NCBI GenBank assembly: GCA_947567425.1
Contig: CANOLV010000002.1
Location: 171,483-235,482, forward strand
Reading direction: 5' to 3'
Origin: an uncultured Porphyromonadaceae bacterium
GTDB lineage: Bacteria > Bacteroidota > Bacteroidia > Bacteroidales > Muribaculaceae
Length of the DNA: 64,000 bases
The stretch's first letter is position 1. Each line of letters opens with the position of its first letter. Shown here in pieces: positions 8,772 to 17,194 of this stretch. The notes beneath the pieces were generated by a model that saw only the letters and a program-made list of their open reading frames with translations, had not been told where the DNA came from and did not search any database. The position numbers and the translations under genes are program-made.

Positions 8772-8932
8772 AGCTGTTGTCTGAAGTGAATGATCAATTT
8801 TACCGCAAAAATCATCTTTTTTATTAAATCATGCAAATGTTCTTCTGAAAATTCGACTTTTTGACCAATATGTAAAGAGTTGTGGCTACAAAACATTATG
8901 CGCTATAGGGGGAAGATGTTGGCGAAAAGTGC

Positions 8933-8940
8933 TAACTTTG
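8933..8940 (+). promoter_or_regulatory. -7 element for the YbhN-like gene
   Basis: TAACTTTG lies 38 bases before the chosen GTG start. No -33 TTTG stands at the right distance, so the call rests on the -7 box alone. Confidence 0.4.
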
Positions 8941-8977
8941 CCCATTATAATGTTTTTGTAATTACAGAATTGAAGCA

Positions 8978-10012
8978 GTGGAAAAGAAAAGCAAATCGGC
9001 TATGTCACGACTGACGACCATTATGAAGTACGTGCTTCCTGTGGCGTTGAGTCTGGCGCTGTGCTACTATCTTTATACTAAGATTGACATCGGGGCTATT
9101 AAGCAGGAGTTCTGGAATTGTAATTTCTGGGTGATCGGCATAACGCTGGTCGTGGCTATGTTCTCTCACATTTTCAGGGCCATGAGGTGGCGCATACAGC
9201 TCGATGCGCTGGGCATACATGCTCCGCTTGCTCCGTTGGTATGGAGCATATTCGGCACCTATGCCGTCAATCTGCTCATACCGCGTCTGGGCGAACTGTG
9301 GCGCACGGGCTATATCGCAAAACGCCAGGACGCTCAGTTTACCACGGTGTTCGGCTCGATGGTGTGCGACCGTCTTGCCGACACGGTGACGGTGTTGTTG
9401 CTCACGGTGTTCACTTTCTTCATTGCCAGAGGAGCGTTTATGACGTTCGCCGCGCAGTATCCGCAGATATATGAAGGCATTCTCGGCATGGTCAATTCTC
9501 CATGGGTATGGATTGCGGCCGCAGTCTGCATCGCCTTGGTCGTATGGCTTTTTACGAGCAAGACGCAGAACGCCCTGGTGCTGAAGGTGCGTGGAGCCGT
9601 GCGCAATCTGTGGAACGGGTTCGCCGTCGTGGCGACGATGCCTCATAAAGGTAAATGGCTGTTGCTCACGGCTGCCGTGTGGGGGTGCTACTTCTCCCAG
9701 CTCTATCTTGCATTCTTTGCTTTCTCATTCACCGAGGATCTCGGAGTGGTGTGTGCGCTCGTGGCATTCGTGCTTTCGAGCATATCCATGGGCATCCCGA
9801 GCAACGGCGGTCTGGGACCGTGGCATCTGGCCATAATATTCGCTCTCGGGATATACGGAGTGGGGATGAACCAAGGGGCGGCCTTCGCCATGATCGTCTG
9901 GGGTTCACAGAACTTCTTCATCGTGTTGCTCGGTCTGTATGCGTTCGTGTCAATAATGCTCGACAAGCGTAGACCCGTTAAAGGAACGGTAGATTCAGGA
10001 TATGGAAAATGA
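8978..10012 (+). CDS. YbhN/AglD-like flippase-domain membrane protein (UPF0104)
   Basis: The 344-residue protein has eight or so hydrophobic segments spread over its length. Family features are RAMRWRIQL near residue 69, a segment with PRLGELWRTGY near 108, and the later SNGGLGPWH near 271. This is the lysylphosphatidylglycerol-synthase transmembrane family (UPF0104), found in flippases and in proteins of unknown transport role. The start is GTG at 8978; an ATG at 9002 is the alternative. The next gene overlaps it by 11 bases, so the two are translated together. The substrate is unknown, and nothing nearby points to aminoacyl-phospholipid synthesis because no catalytic domain is attached. Confidence 0.8.
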   Translation: MEKKSKSAMSRLTTIMKYVLPVALSLALCYYLYTKIDIGAIKQEFWNCNFWVIGITLVVAMFSHIFRAMRWRIQLDALGIHAPLAPLVWSIFGTYAVNLLIPRLGELWRTGYIAKRQDAQFTTVFGSMVCDRLADTVTVLLLTVFTFFIARGAFMTFAAQYPQIYEGILGMVNSPWVWIAAAVCIALVVWLFTSKTQNALVLKVRGAVRNLWNGFAVVATMPHKGKWLLLTAAVWGCYFSQLYLAFFAFSFTEDLGVVCALVAFVLSSISMGIPSNGGLGPWHLAIIFALGIYGVGMNQGAAFAMIVWGSQNFFIVLLGLYAFVSIMLDKRRPVKGTVDSGYGK

Positions 10013-10520
10013 TGGACGGATATCTCCTGGATTCACAGATCCGGAAGAACTTGATTATGTTGAGTTGCCCGACGGCGGCGATGGTTCTGAAGGCACTGAC
10101 GTGCGCTCTGGCCAGGATGTCTCCGTGCGCCCGAAGGGGCGTCGTCGGTTCCGTCGGTTCATCGTGTGGACATGCATCATTGCCATGGCCGTGTTGGCCG
10201 GCGCGTTTTGGCTGCGCTATGTCAACCCATACGTAGTCGGTTCGCACGAGCGTGGATATATCGTCGCGCTGGAGTACCGGGGCATGATATTCAAGACTTG
10301 GGAAGGGGAGATGATCACCCGTAAGGCCATGACCGACACCGTCAACGTATATTCCGGCACCATGATGTTCTCTGTCGATGATCCGAAGGTGGCATCCAGG
10401 CTTGAGGAATATTCAGGCACAGGCCGGCAGGTGACGGTCACTTTCGACCGCTATATGGGCACGCTCCCGTGGCGTGGTTCACAGACGTGCATAGTCACTG
10501 CCGTGGAGCCTGCCGGATAG
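10002..10520 (+). CDS. Single-pass membrane protein of unknown function, partner of the YbhN-like gene
   Basis: The 172-residue protein has an acidic N-terminus of about 45 residues, a basic patch (PKGRRRFRR), one transmembrane helix near residues 52-70 and a C-terminal beta-rich domain that would lie outside the cytoplasm. I do not recognise a family. Its ATG lies inside the end of the YbhN-like gene in another frame (11-base overlap), which argues for coupled translation and joint function at the inner membrane. The absence of cysteines and catalytic-looking motifs suggests a structural or accessory role (inference). Confidence 0.7.
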   Translation: MENDGRISPGFTDPEELDYVELPDGGDGSEGTDVRSGQDVSVRPKGRRRFRRFIVWTCIIAMAVLAGAFWLRYVNPYVVGSHERGYIVALEYRGMIFKTWEGEMITRKAMTDTVNVYSGTMMFSVDDPKVASRLEEYSGTGRQVTVTFDRYMGTLPWRGSQTCIVTAVEPAG

Positions 10521-10613
10521 GCGTGGATCCTGGCAGTAGCCCGGTTAACAATTATTAATAGGCCGGGCGCATAAACTGCAGGCTGTAAAATTTCATACTA
10601 TCTTAGGAATAGT

Positions 10614-10621
10614 TAACTTTG
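10614..10621 (+). promoter_or_regulatory. -7 element for pfkA
   Basis: TAACTTTG stands 50 bases before the pfkA ATG in a 150-base gap. No strong -33 box is visible. Confidence 0.45.
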
Positions 10622-10671
10622 TTGTTTGACAAAATCCAGATATATAACTCTATTCTAAAAACTTGTTCGAT

Positions 10672-11652
10672 ATGGCGAATATCAAAACTATCGGTATATT
10701 GACCTCCGGAGGCGACGCCCCCGGAATGAATGCCGCCATCCGTGCCGTCACTCGTTCGGCGATCTACAACGGTTTTAAGGTGAAAGGAATATACCGCGGT
10801 TACCGCGGACTTATCACGAATGAGATAGTCGACTTCAAGACTCAGAACGTGTCTAATATCATACAGATGGGCGGCACGATACTGAAGACTGCCAGATGCA
10901 AGGAGTTTGAGACTCCAGAAGGCCGTCAGCTGGCCTACGATACAATACGCCAGCACGAGATCGACGCTCTCGTAGTGATAGGTGGCGACGGTTCGCTGAC
11001 CGGTGCGCGAATATTTGCCACCGAGTTTAACTTCCCGATCATCGGACTTCCCGGTACAATCGACAACGACCTGTACGGTACCGATAAGACCATCGGTTAC
11101 GACACCGCTTTGAACACTATTATGGAGTGTGTCGACAAAATTCGTGACACTGCCACATCCCACGAGCGTCTGTTCTTCATCGAGGTGATGGGACGCGACG
11201 CCGGATTCCTGGCTCTGAACGGTGCAATCGCATCGGGTGCCGAGGCCGCGATTATTCCGGAGATATCTACCGAGGTCGACCAGTTGGCGGAGCTGATCCA
11301 GAACGGATTCCGCAAGAGCAAGAACTCTTCGATCGTTCTTGTGGCGGAAAGTCCGGTCACCGGTGGCGCCATGGCTCTTGCTGAGCGTGTAAAGAACGAA
11401 TACCCCTCCTACGATGTGCGCGTGTCTATTCTCGGTCATCTGCAGAGAGGAGGATCCCCTACGGCCACTGACCGCATTCTGGCCTCAAGGCTCGGTGCCG
11501 CCGCCATCGATGCACTTCTTGAGGATCAGCGCAATGTGATGATCGGTATCTCCAACGACAACATCGTCTACGTGCCGTTCTCGAAAGCGATAAAGAACGA
11601 CAAGCCTATCAACCGCGAGCTCCTGAGCACGCTCCGCAAGCTGTCTATATAA
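10672..11652 (+). CDS. pfkA: ATP-dependent 6-phosphofructokinase
   Basis: This 326-residue PfkA has the normal length for the bacterial enzyme, which phosphorylates fructose 6-phosphate in glycolysis. Motifs are [15 protein letters not shown] near the N-terminus (ATP loop), VIGGDGS near residue 103, the catalytic PGTIDND near 126 and the substrate-binding EVMGRDAG near 170. Gly at the second position of GGDGS favours ATP rather than pyrophosphate as donor. I start at the ATG at 10672; an in-frame TTG nine bases earlier is less likely. It is followed at once by a strong terminator, so the steroid-reductase-like genes downstream form a separate unit or depend on read-through. Confidence 0.97.
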   Translation: MANIKTIGILTSGGDAPGMNAAIRAVTRSAIYNGFKVKGIYRGYRGLITNEIVDFKTQNVSNIIQMGGTILKTARCKEFETPEGRQLAYDTIRQHEIDALVVIGGDGSLTGARIFATEFNFPIIGLPGTIDNDLYGTDKTIGYDTALNTIMECVDKIRDTATSHERLFFIEVMGRDAGFLALNGAIASGAEAAIIPEISTEVDQLAELIQNGFRKSKNSSIVLVAESPVTGGAMALAERVKNEYPSYDVRVSILGHLQRGGSPTATDRILASRLGAAAIDALLEDQRNVMIGISNDNIVYVPFSKAIKNDKPINRELLSTLRKLSI

Positions 11653-11669
11653 AGGCATAAGACTTTGAC

Positions 11670-11699
11670 GGGGCAGAATTATCCGTATGGTTCTGCCCC
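11670..11699 (+). terminator. Intrinsic terminator of pfkA
   Basis: A 9-bp perfect stem (GGGGCAGAA / TTCTGCCCC) with a 12-base loop is followed by TTATTTA, 17 bases past the stop. Confidence 0.85.
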
Positions 11700-11735
11700 T
11701 TATTTACCTTATAAACCTGACACGCTCCTCTTCAC

Positions 11736-12500
11736 ATGGCAGAAGCATTCGACATATTCCTTTGTGCGATGGCTTTGACGGCCGTAGCGGTCTTTGTGGC
11801 CCTCCACTTTGTCGAAGCGGGATATGGAATGATGTACAGCCGCAAGTGGGGTCCGGTTATCGACAACCGCATAGGCTGGGTGCTGATGGAAGCGCCTGTC
11901 TTTGTGGCCATGGGATTGCTGTGGTGGTTCTCGCCCAGACGGTTCGACATAGCCCCGCTGGTCATGTTCCTGATGTTCGAGCTGCACTACTTCCAGCGTT
12001 CGTTCATATTCCCGATGCTCATACACACCCGTGGCAGGATGCCGCTGAGCATAATTGCGATGGGTGTCGTGTTCAATGTCCTGAATGCTTTCATGCAGGG
12101 CGGATGGATATTCTACATCTCGTCCCCATCGCGCTATCCCGAAGCCTGGCTCGGTTCATGGCAGTTTATCGCCGGTACGGTACTGTTCTTTTTCGGAATG
12201 GCCGTCAACATACATAGCGACGGCATCATACGCCGTCTACGTAAGCCGGGCGACACCCGCCACTATATACCGCGCGGAGGCATGTTCAGATATGTCTCCA
12301 GTGCCAACTATTTGGGTGAATTCATCGAGTGGACCGGATTTGCCGTCCTGACATGGTCGTGGGCCGGTGCGGTGTTCGCTCTCTGGACTTTCGCCAATCT
12401 GGCCCCGAGGGCCGCGCGTATTCATTTGCGTTATTCCAAAGAGTTCGGACGGGAGTTCACCGACTTGGGACTGCGCAGGATTATTCCGTATATATATTGA
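11736..12500 (+). CDS. 3-oxo-5-alpha-steroid 4-dehydrogenase (steroid 5-alpha-reductase) homologue
   Basis: The 254-residue membrane protein has six to seven hydrophobic segments and is the length of vertebrate SRD5A enzymes. These reduce the delta-4 double bond of 3-oxo steroids with NADPH to give 5-alpha (allo) products. It shows HYFQRSFIFP followed by RGRMP near residues 89-104. The C-terminal signature runs NIHSDGIIRRLRKPGDT, then IPRGGMFRYVSSANYLGE and EWTGFA, then NLAPRA and an IIP end. These match the human enzymes closely by eye. It is the first gene of a four-gene operon with an Old Yellow Enzyme-type reductase 21 bases on, then two short-chain dehydrogenases. That context supports steroid or bile-acid A-ring chemistry. 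A lipid or polyprenol substrate, as for other members of the superfamily, is the alternative. Confidence 0.85.
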   Translation: MAEAFDIFLCAMALTAVAVFVALHFVEAGYGMMYSRKWGPVIDNRIGWVLMEAPVFVAMGLLWWFSPRRFDIAPLVMFLMFELHYFQRSFIFPMLIHTRGRMPLSIIAMGVVFNVLNAFMQGGWIFYISSPSRYPEAWLGSWQFIAGTVLFFFGMAVNIHSDGIIRRLRKPGDTRHYIPRGGMFRYVSSANYLGEFIEWTGFAVLTWSWAGAVFALWTFANLAPRAARIHLRYSKEFGREFTDLGLRRIIPYIY

Positions 12501-12521
12501 CCCCTAATACCTAACCAGACA

Positions 12522-13748
12522 ATGGAATCAAATCTCTTCACTCCGGCCAATATAGGCCCGGTAACACTCCGTAACCGAACCATACGTTCGGCCGCGTTCG
12601 AGGGAATGTGCCCTGACAACATGCCTTCTCAGAAGCTGAAGGACTATCATCGGTCAGTGGCCGCGGGTGGTGTCGGCATGACCACGATAGCCTATGCGGC
12701 CGTGACCCGCAGCGGACTCTCGTTTCCGCATCAGTTATGGATGAGACCGCAGGCCATACCCTTGTTGCGTAACATTACAGATGCCGTGCATGCCGCCGGC
12801 GCGAAGGTGTCGGTTCAGCTGGGCCATTGCGGCAATATGTCGCATCGCTCCACGGCCGGATGCACGCCCATCTCGGCGTCGAACGGATTCAATCTGTATT
12901 CGCCCACTTTTGTGAGGAAGATGCGCGACGACGAGATTGTGGCCATGAGCAAGGCTTTCGGCGATGCAGTGAGGATGGCCCGCGACGCCGGGATGGACTG
13001 CGTGGAGATACACGCCGGACACGGCTATCTGATAAGCCAGTTCCTGTCGCCCTACACCAACCGCAGGCGCGACCGCTGGGGCGGCTCGCTCGACAACCGC
13101 ATGCGGTTCATGCGCATCTGTATGGAGGAGGTGATGAAGGCCGCCGGATCAGACATGGGTGTGTTGGTCAAGACCAATATGCGCGACGGATTCAAAGGGG
13201 GAATGGACATTGACGACGGAATTCTTGTGGCGCGTGAACTTGAGAACCTCGGGGCGCATGCGCTCGTCCTGAGCGGCGGATTTGTCAGCAAGGCGCCGAT
13301 GTATGTGATGAGGGGAGAGATGCCGATAAAGTCCATGACTGAATACATGGACAGCAAGCTGCTGAAATTTGGCGTAAGGCTCTTCGGACGCATGATGATG
13401 CCGACCATCCCTTATGAGTCGTGCTACTTCCTTGACGACGCCAAGCTGTTCAGGCGCGAGCTTAAGTTGCCGTTGGTCTATGTGGGCGGCTGTTCCACCA
13501 GGCAGGCCATAGAGAGGGTGCTCGGCGAAGGATTCGAGTTTGTGCAGATGGCCAGGGCTTTGATCTCACGTCCCGACTTTGTCAACCTGATGCGCGAAGG
13601 CCGTTCCGACGACTCGATATGCTGCCATGTGAATTACTGTATAGCGCGTATGTACTCCAAGGATATGGTGTGTTTCCGAAGAACTCTTATCGGCGATAAG
13701 CTCTACTGGGAGTGCGACAGGCTCGAATCGCTTTGGGAAGGAAAATGA
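12522..13748 (+). CDS. NADH:flavin oxidoreductase of the Old Yellow Enzyme family (5-beta-reductase/BaiCD-like candidate)
   Basis: The 408-residue protein is one FMN-binding TIM barrel. Typical stretches are LFTPANIGPVTLRNR at the start, QLGHCGN near residue 100, EIHAGHGYLISQFLSP near 164-179 followed by TNRRRDRWGGSLDNR, and the phosphate loop VGGCS near 323. The gut enzymes BaiCD and BaiH, which act on 3-oxo-4-ene bile acids, have the same barrel plus a 4Fe-4S site and an FAD/NAD domain. Here the second domain is missing, but a cysteine-rich stretch (SICCHVNYC, then Cys about 11 residues later, near residues 364-381) lies where the cluster motif would be. Its stop overlaps the next start (ATGA). 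Reduction of a steroid enone is inferred from the neighbours. Confidence 0.85.
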   Translation: MESNLFTPANIGPVTLRNRTIRSAAFEGMCPDNMPSQKLKDYHRSVAAGGVGMTTIAYAAVTRSGLSFPHQLWMRPQAIPLLRNITDAVHAAGAKVSVQLGHCGNMSHRSTAGCTPISASNGFNLYSPTFVRKMRDDEIVAMSKAFGDAVRMARDAGMDCVEIHAGHGYLISQFLSPYTNRRRDRWGGSLDNRMRFMRICMEEVMKAAGSDMGVLVKTNMRDGFKGGMDIDDGILVARELENLGAHALVLSGGFVSKAPMYVMRGEMPIKSMTEYMDSKLLKFGVRLFGRMMMPTIPYESCYFLDDAKLFRRELKLPLVYVGGCSTRQAIERVLGEGFEFVQMARALISRPDFVNLMREGRSDDSICCHVNYCIARMYSKDMVCFRRTLIGDKLYWECDRLESLWEGK

Positions 13749-14572
13749 GCAGGAATAGGAAGGATACTGTTGATTCTTTGAAGGGGGAGTGGGCGGCGGT
13801 AACCGGCGCGTCGTCCGGAATCGGCCTTGAATTCTGCCGCAGGCTTGCACGGGCCGGATGGAACATAGTGATGATAAGCAATCAGGCCGCCGAACTTTCC
13901 GCATGTTCGGCCGACATTAAGAAGTGTTTCGGAGTGCGTACGCTGACTCTGGATGTCGACCTGACCGACGATGATGCCGTGAAGCGGGTGATGCACACCG
14001 TGCGCTCGGCGCAGATTGCCCCGAAATTGGTGGTCAACAATGCAGGTGTCTTTGACTTCAAGCCCGTCGGTCTGATAAAGGAAAAGCGTATACTAACATA
14101 TATTGACCTCCATGTGAGGGCTGTCACGTTGCTGAGTAGGCAGATGGGGTGCTATATGGCCGAGAGGGGAGGTGGCTATATCCTCAACATGTCGTCCATG
14201 GCATGCTGGATGCCGATGCCGGGCATTGCGGTATATTCGGCCACGAAAGCCTATATCAGAGCCTTTTCGAGAGCATTCCGTATAGAGATGAAAGGTGAGG
14301 GTGTATCGGTCACTGTGGCTTGCCCCGGAGGCATCGCCACTGATCTGTTCGGACTGCCCAAAGGTCTTCAGAAGCTTGGGGTCAGACTTGGTGTGCTGAC
14401 CACCACCGAGAAGTTTGTCGACAAGGCTTTGCGCCGTGTGTTCAGGAAGAAGGCACAATACGTCAACGGTGCGCTCAACCGCATGTCGATCGTGGCTGTG
14501 GCCTCGCTTCCCGAATGGGCAAGAATGCAGATCAAGACACGCCTGCTCGACAGGCTTAAATATGATGATTAG
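13745..14572 (+). CDS. Short-chain dehydrogenase/reductase (hydroxysteroid dehydrogenase-like), first of two
   Basis: The 275-residue protein starts at the ATG that overlaps the previous stop (ATGA). Classical SDR features are the cofactor loop TGASSGIG near residue 19, NNAG near 100, the active-site Ser in NMSSM near 150 and Tyr/Lys in YSATK near 163, then PGGIATDL. The hydrophobic C-terminal part resembles the 17-beta-hydroxysteroid dehydrogenase/3-ketoacyl reductase branch. The cofactor loop alone does not decide between NAD and NADP. In the operon it would supply the 3-oxo/3-hydroxy interconversion that goes with A-ring reduction (inference). General lipid carbonyl reduction is the alternative. 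Confidence 0.82.
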   Translation: MSRNRKDTVDSLKGEWAAVTGASSGIGLEFCRRLARAGWNIVMISNQAAELSACSADIKKCFGVRTLTLDVDLTDDDAVKRVMHTVRSAQIAPKLVVNNAGVFDFKPVGLIKEKRILTYIDLHVRAVTLLSRQMGCYMAERGGGYILNMSSMACWMPMPGIAVYSATKAYIRAFSRAFRIEMKGEGVSVTVACPGGIATDLFGLPKGLQKLGVRLGVLTTTEKFVDKALRRVFRKKAQYVNGALNRMSIVAVASLPEWARMQIKTRLLDRLKYDD

Positions 14573-14596
14573 ATTATTGAATAATTGATTGACTAC

Positions 14597-15418
14597 ATGG
14601 ATAAAGCGACCTATATTGTGACCGGAGCCACCGGTGGTATCGGACGGGCCATTGTCGAGGGCTTGATTGCCCGAGGCGTGCCGCGCATAGTGATGGCATG
14701 CCGTTCGATGGACCGTGCCGGGGAGTTGATTGCCAGGCTTGACGGCAGGTCCACGGATCTGGTGGCCATGAGGCTCGACCTGGAGTCGTTTGCTTCGGTC
14801 AGGGAGTTTGTCGCCGGGATAGCCTCGAAGGGGTGGAAAGTGAGTGCTTTGATCAACAATGCCGGATGTATGCCCGGACGTATGCGGCTGACCTCCGACG
14901 GATATGAGTCGGCCACGCAGGTCAACTATCTCTCCACATGCCTGCTCTCTGAGCTTCTCGTGCCTTGTATAGTCGAGGGCGGGTGCATTCTGTTCACCAC
15001 GTCGATGACTCGTTCTCTGGCGCGCCTCCGCCGTAACTGGGCCGACAGGGCACGGCGTCGCCACAGCCGCTTCGTCACCTATGGCAGAAGCAAGCTGATG
15101 ATGACACATTATGCTCTCGACATGTCGGCGCGTATGGCCGCCCGGCAGATATATGTCAACTGTTCCGATCCCGGAATCGTCGACTCCTCCATCATTACCA
15201 TGGGCAATAAAGTGGTTGACTTTTTGAGCGACAAGCTCTTCCGCCCCTTTATCCGCACCACGGCGCAGGGGGCCGCGCCTGTTCTGGCCGCGCTCGACCG
15301 CCAGGTCACATCCAATCTGTTCACTCCCGGCAGGTGCCGTCCGATGCCGGCGCACTATTTATACTGTAAAAACCACTCTCTGGCCATCGATCCGGTCAAG
15401 GAACTTATCGGCCGATAA
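14597..15418 (+). CDS. Short-chain dehydrogenase/reductase (retinol dehydrogenase-like), second of two
   Basis: The 273-residue protein starts at ATG 14597, 24 bases after the previous gene. It has TGATGGIG near residue 8, an Arg-containing turn (ACRSMDRA) that favours NADP(H), NNAG near 92, and Tyr/Lys in TYGRSK near 160, then DPGIVDS. It resembles the retinol dehydrogenase/WWOX type rather than its neighbour, so the two SDRs are not recent duplicates and may act on different positions or stereochemistries. It ends the operon and faces the susD gene, with only a minus-strand terminator in between. Confidence 0.82.
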   Translation: MDKATYIVTGATGGIGRAIVEGLIARGVPRIVMACRSMDRAGELIARLDGRSTDLVAMRLDLESFASVREFVAGIASKGWKVSALINNAGCMPGRMRLTSDGYESATQVNYLSTCLLSELLVPCIVEGGCILFTTSMTRSLARLRRNWADRARRRHSRFVTYGRSKLMMTHYALDMSARMAARQIYVNCSDPGIVDSSIITMGNKVVDFLSDKLFRPFIRTTAQGAAPVLAALDRQVTSNLFTPGRCRPMPAHYLYCKNHSLAIDPVKELIGR

Positions 15419-15439
15419 GTTCCATCTTAAATACCATAT

Positions 15440-15475
15440 AAAAAAAATTACCACGGGGCCGCACGGCTCCGTGGT
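15440..15475 (-). terminator. Intrinsic terminator of the susCD operon
   Basis: A GC-rich stem (ACCACGGAGCC read on the minus strand, pairing with GGCCCCGTGGT, with one G-A mismatch) is followed by AATTTTTTT. It lies about 97 bases past the susD stop. On the plus strand there is no T run. Confidence 0.8.
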
Positions 15476-15571
15476 AAGGAAACTAATCTAACTTATGTTC
15501 TAAAAAATCTCTGCACCGGTGTTTCACAACACCGGAACAGATTACCAATTTAAATCATTATTTGCATTCAA

Positions 15572-17173
15572 TCAATAACCGGGATTCTGCACCCAGTTTG
15601 TATTGTTGTTCATAACTTCTGTTCCGATCGGGAATAGGCGGAGATTCTTGTTGGTCAGCGACGACGGATTGACCTCCTTCACATACAGACGCTGCTTCTC
15701 ATACTGTCCGTAGCGGATCAGGTCGTTGCGTCGCCAGATCTCGGAGAAGAATTCACGTCCGCGTTCGTCGAGCAGATCTTGAAGGCTCGGGGTGCCGCTG
15801 ACATGGGGTGCTCCGGAGCAGTCGCGCACTTTGTTCATAAGCCCTGCGGGGGTGTCGCCGTCGGTGGCGGTAGCGCCGCGGAGTATGCACTCTGCCTTGG
15901 TCAGAAGAATGTCGGCATAGCGGAAGATGGGTATGTCGTTGGTCTGACGGCGTCCGTGGGTGTTGTAGTTCTCGTTGATAGGATACTTCACACACTCGTA
16001 GCCCTGGGTCCAGCCGTTGACATCCTTTCCTACGTTAAGCTCGCTGTCGATGCTCTTCAAAGTGATGGTCTTGGACATCACGATCTGTTCGCCCTTATAC
16101 ATGAACGGAGTCGAGGTGAGTTCGTAGGTCTTGGGGTCGAATTCATATATCGGACCGCCGATGATGGTATTGGCGCGTTCGTCGCCGGGAAGTTCCTGAA
16201 GAAGGTCGGTCATATACGGGTTCACACGGATATTGCCTCCGCACGACTGGGTAAGTTCAAATCCCCAGTAGCTGTTGTAGCTGCCCTTGTTCTGGCGGAA
16301 CTGGAAGTAGCGGTCCCAGTCATGTCCGTTGTCTACAGTGTAGGCGGTCGAATAGATGAAGTCGGTGGTGTGGACTCCATTGTCGGGGAAGAACTTCTTG
16401 CGGTAGCCTGTGCCGACCTCGAATTTGCCCGATTTGATCAGCTCGTCGCACCATTTGATGCAGTCTGCCAGCTTCTCGTTGGCGGTATTGTTGTCCACTG
16501 TGGTGATGTCGTGGGTATAGACTCCCCAGTTGAGATAGAGCTTGGCCAGAAGGGCTTCGGCCATCCACTTGTTGGGTTTGCCGTAGGTGTTGGCGCTGAT
16601 TTCCTCGGTCAGTTGCGGGATGATTTCAAGAAGCTCGCTCTCGATGAATTTGGCCACGTCGGCTCTCGGTTGGCGCTCGACGGCCTCTCCTTCGTCGACA
16701 TTCTTCTCAAGAACGGGGATGTCGCCGTAGTTGTCCATCAGAAGGAAGTGGTAGAATGCGCGGGCGGCACGTACCGGTGCCACGATCGGATCCTTGCCCT
16801 CTTCGCCTGCAAGTTCGAGGATCACCTTGTTGCAGTACACGATACCTCCCGAAAGGGCTTTGTAGACCGAAGAGGCCGAGTTGTCGTCGGGTTGGGTCTG
16901 GTGGAGGTAGTGGTTGTAGTAACGTGGGTCGCGGTAGTCGCCGTCGAAGCTTACGGGGAAGAACTCGTCTGAAGCGAGCACTACCATCTCCTTATAGTCG
17001 CGGCACAGGTTGGTCTGGAATGCCGTGTAGCATCCCTGGAGCTTTCCTTCAAGAGCTTCGGGGGAGTCGGGAAACTCTGTATAATAGCCGTTGACTGGCA
17101 CGTCAAGGTCGGTACATGCCGATGCTCCGGCCATGACGGCTCCGAGTGTAAGTAGCTTTATATATGATTTCAT
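15572..17173 (-). CDS. SusD/RagB-family outer-membrane lipoprotein
   Basis: The 533-residue protein starts at ATG 17173 with a lipoprotein signal peptide and lipobox (GASAC, Cys about residue 20). An early LEGKLQGCYTAFQ helix and YYNHYLHQTQPDDN follow. A TPR-rich core holds ARAFYHFLLMDNYGDIPVL, the family's classic stretch, and the C-terminal SusD domain ends in WVQNPGY. SusD proteins cap the paired SusC barrel and bind the nutrient at the cell surface. Its start is 21 bases after the susC stop. No glycoside hydrolase, protease or regulator is encoded beside the pair, so the ligand cannot be read from context. Confidence 0.95.
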   Translation of the reverse strand: MKSYIKLLTLGAVMAGASACTDLDVPVNGYYTEFPDSPEALEGKLQGCYTAFQTNLCRDYKEMVVLASDEFFPVSFDGDYRDPRYYNHYLHQTQPDDNSASSVYKALSGGIVYCNKVILELAGEEGKDPIVAPVRAARAFYHFLLMDNYGDIPVLEKNVDEGEAVERQPRADVAKFIESELLEIIPQLTEEISANTYGKPNKWMAEALLAKLYLNWGVYTHDITTVDNNTANEKLADCIKWCDELIKSGKFEVGTGYRKKFFPDNGVHTTDFIYSTAYTVDNGHDWDRYFQFRQNKGSYNSYWGFELTQSCGGNIRVNPYMTDLLQELPGDERANTIIGGPIYEFDPKTYELTSTPFMYKGEQIVMSKTITLKSIDSELNVGKDVNGWTQGYECVKYPINENYNTHGRRQTNDIPIFRYADILLTKAECILRGATATDGDTPAGLMNKVRDCSGAPHVSGTPSLQDLLDERGREFFSEIWRRNDLIRYGQYEKQRLYVKEVNPSSLTNKNLRLFPIGTEVMNNNTNWVQNPGY

Positions 17174-17194
17174 GTCTGTCAATTGATTAATGTA

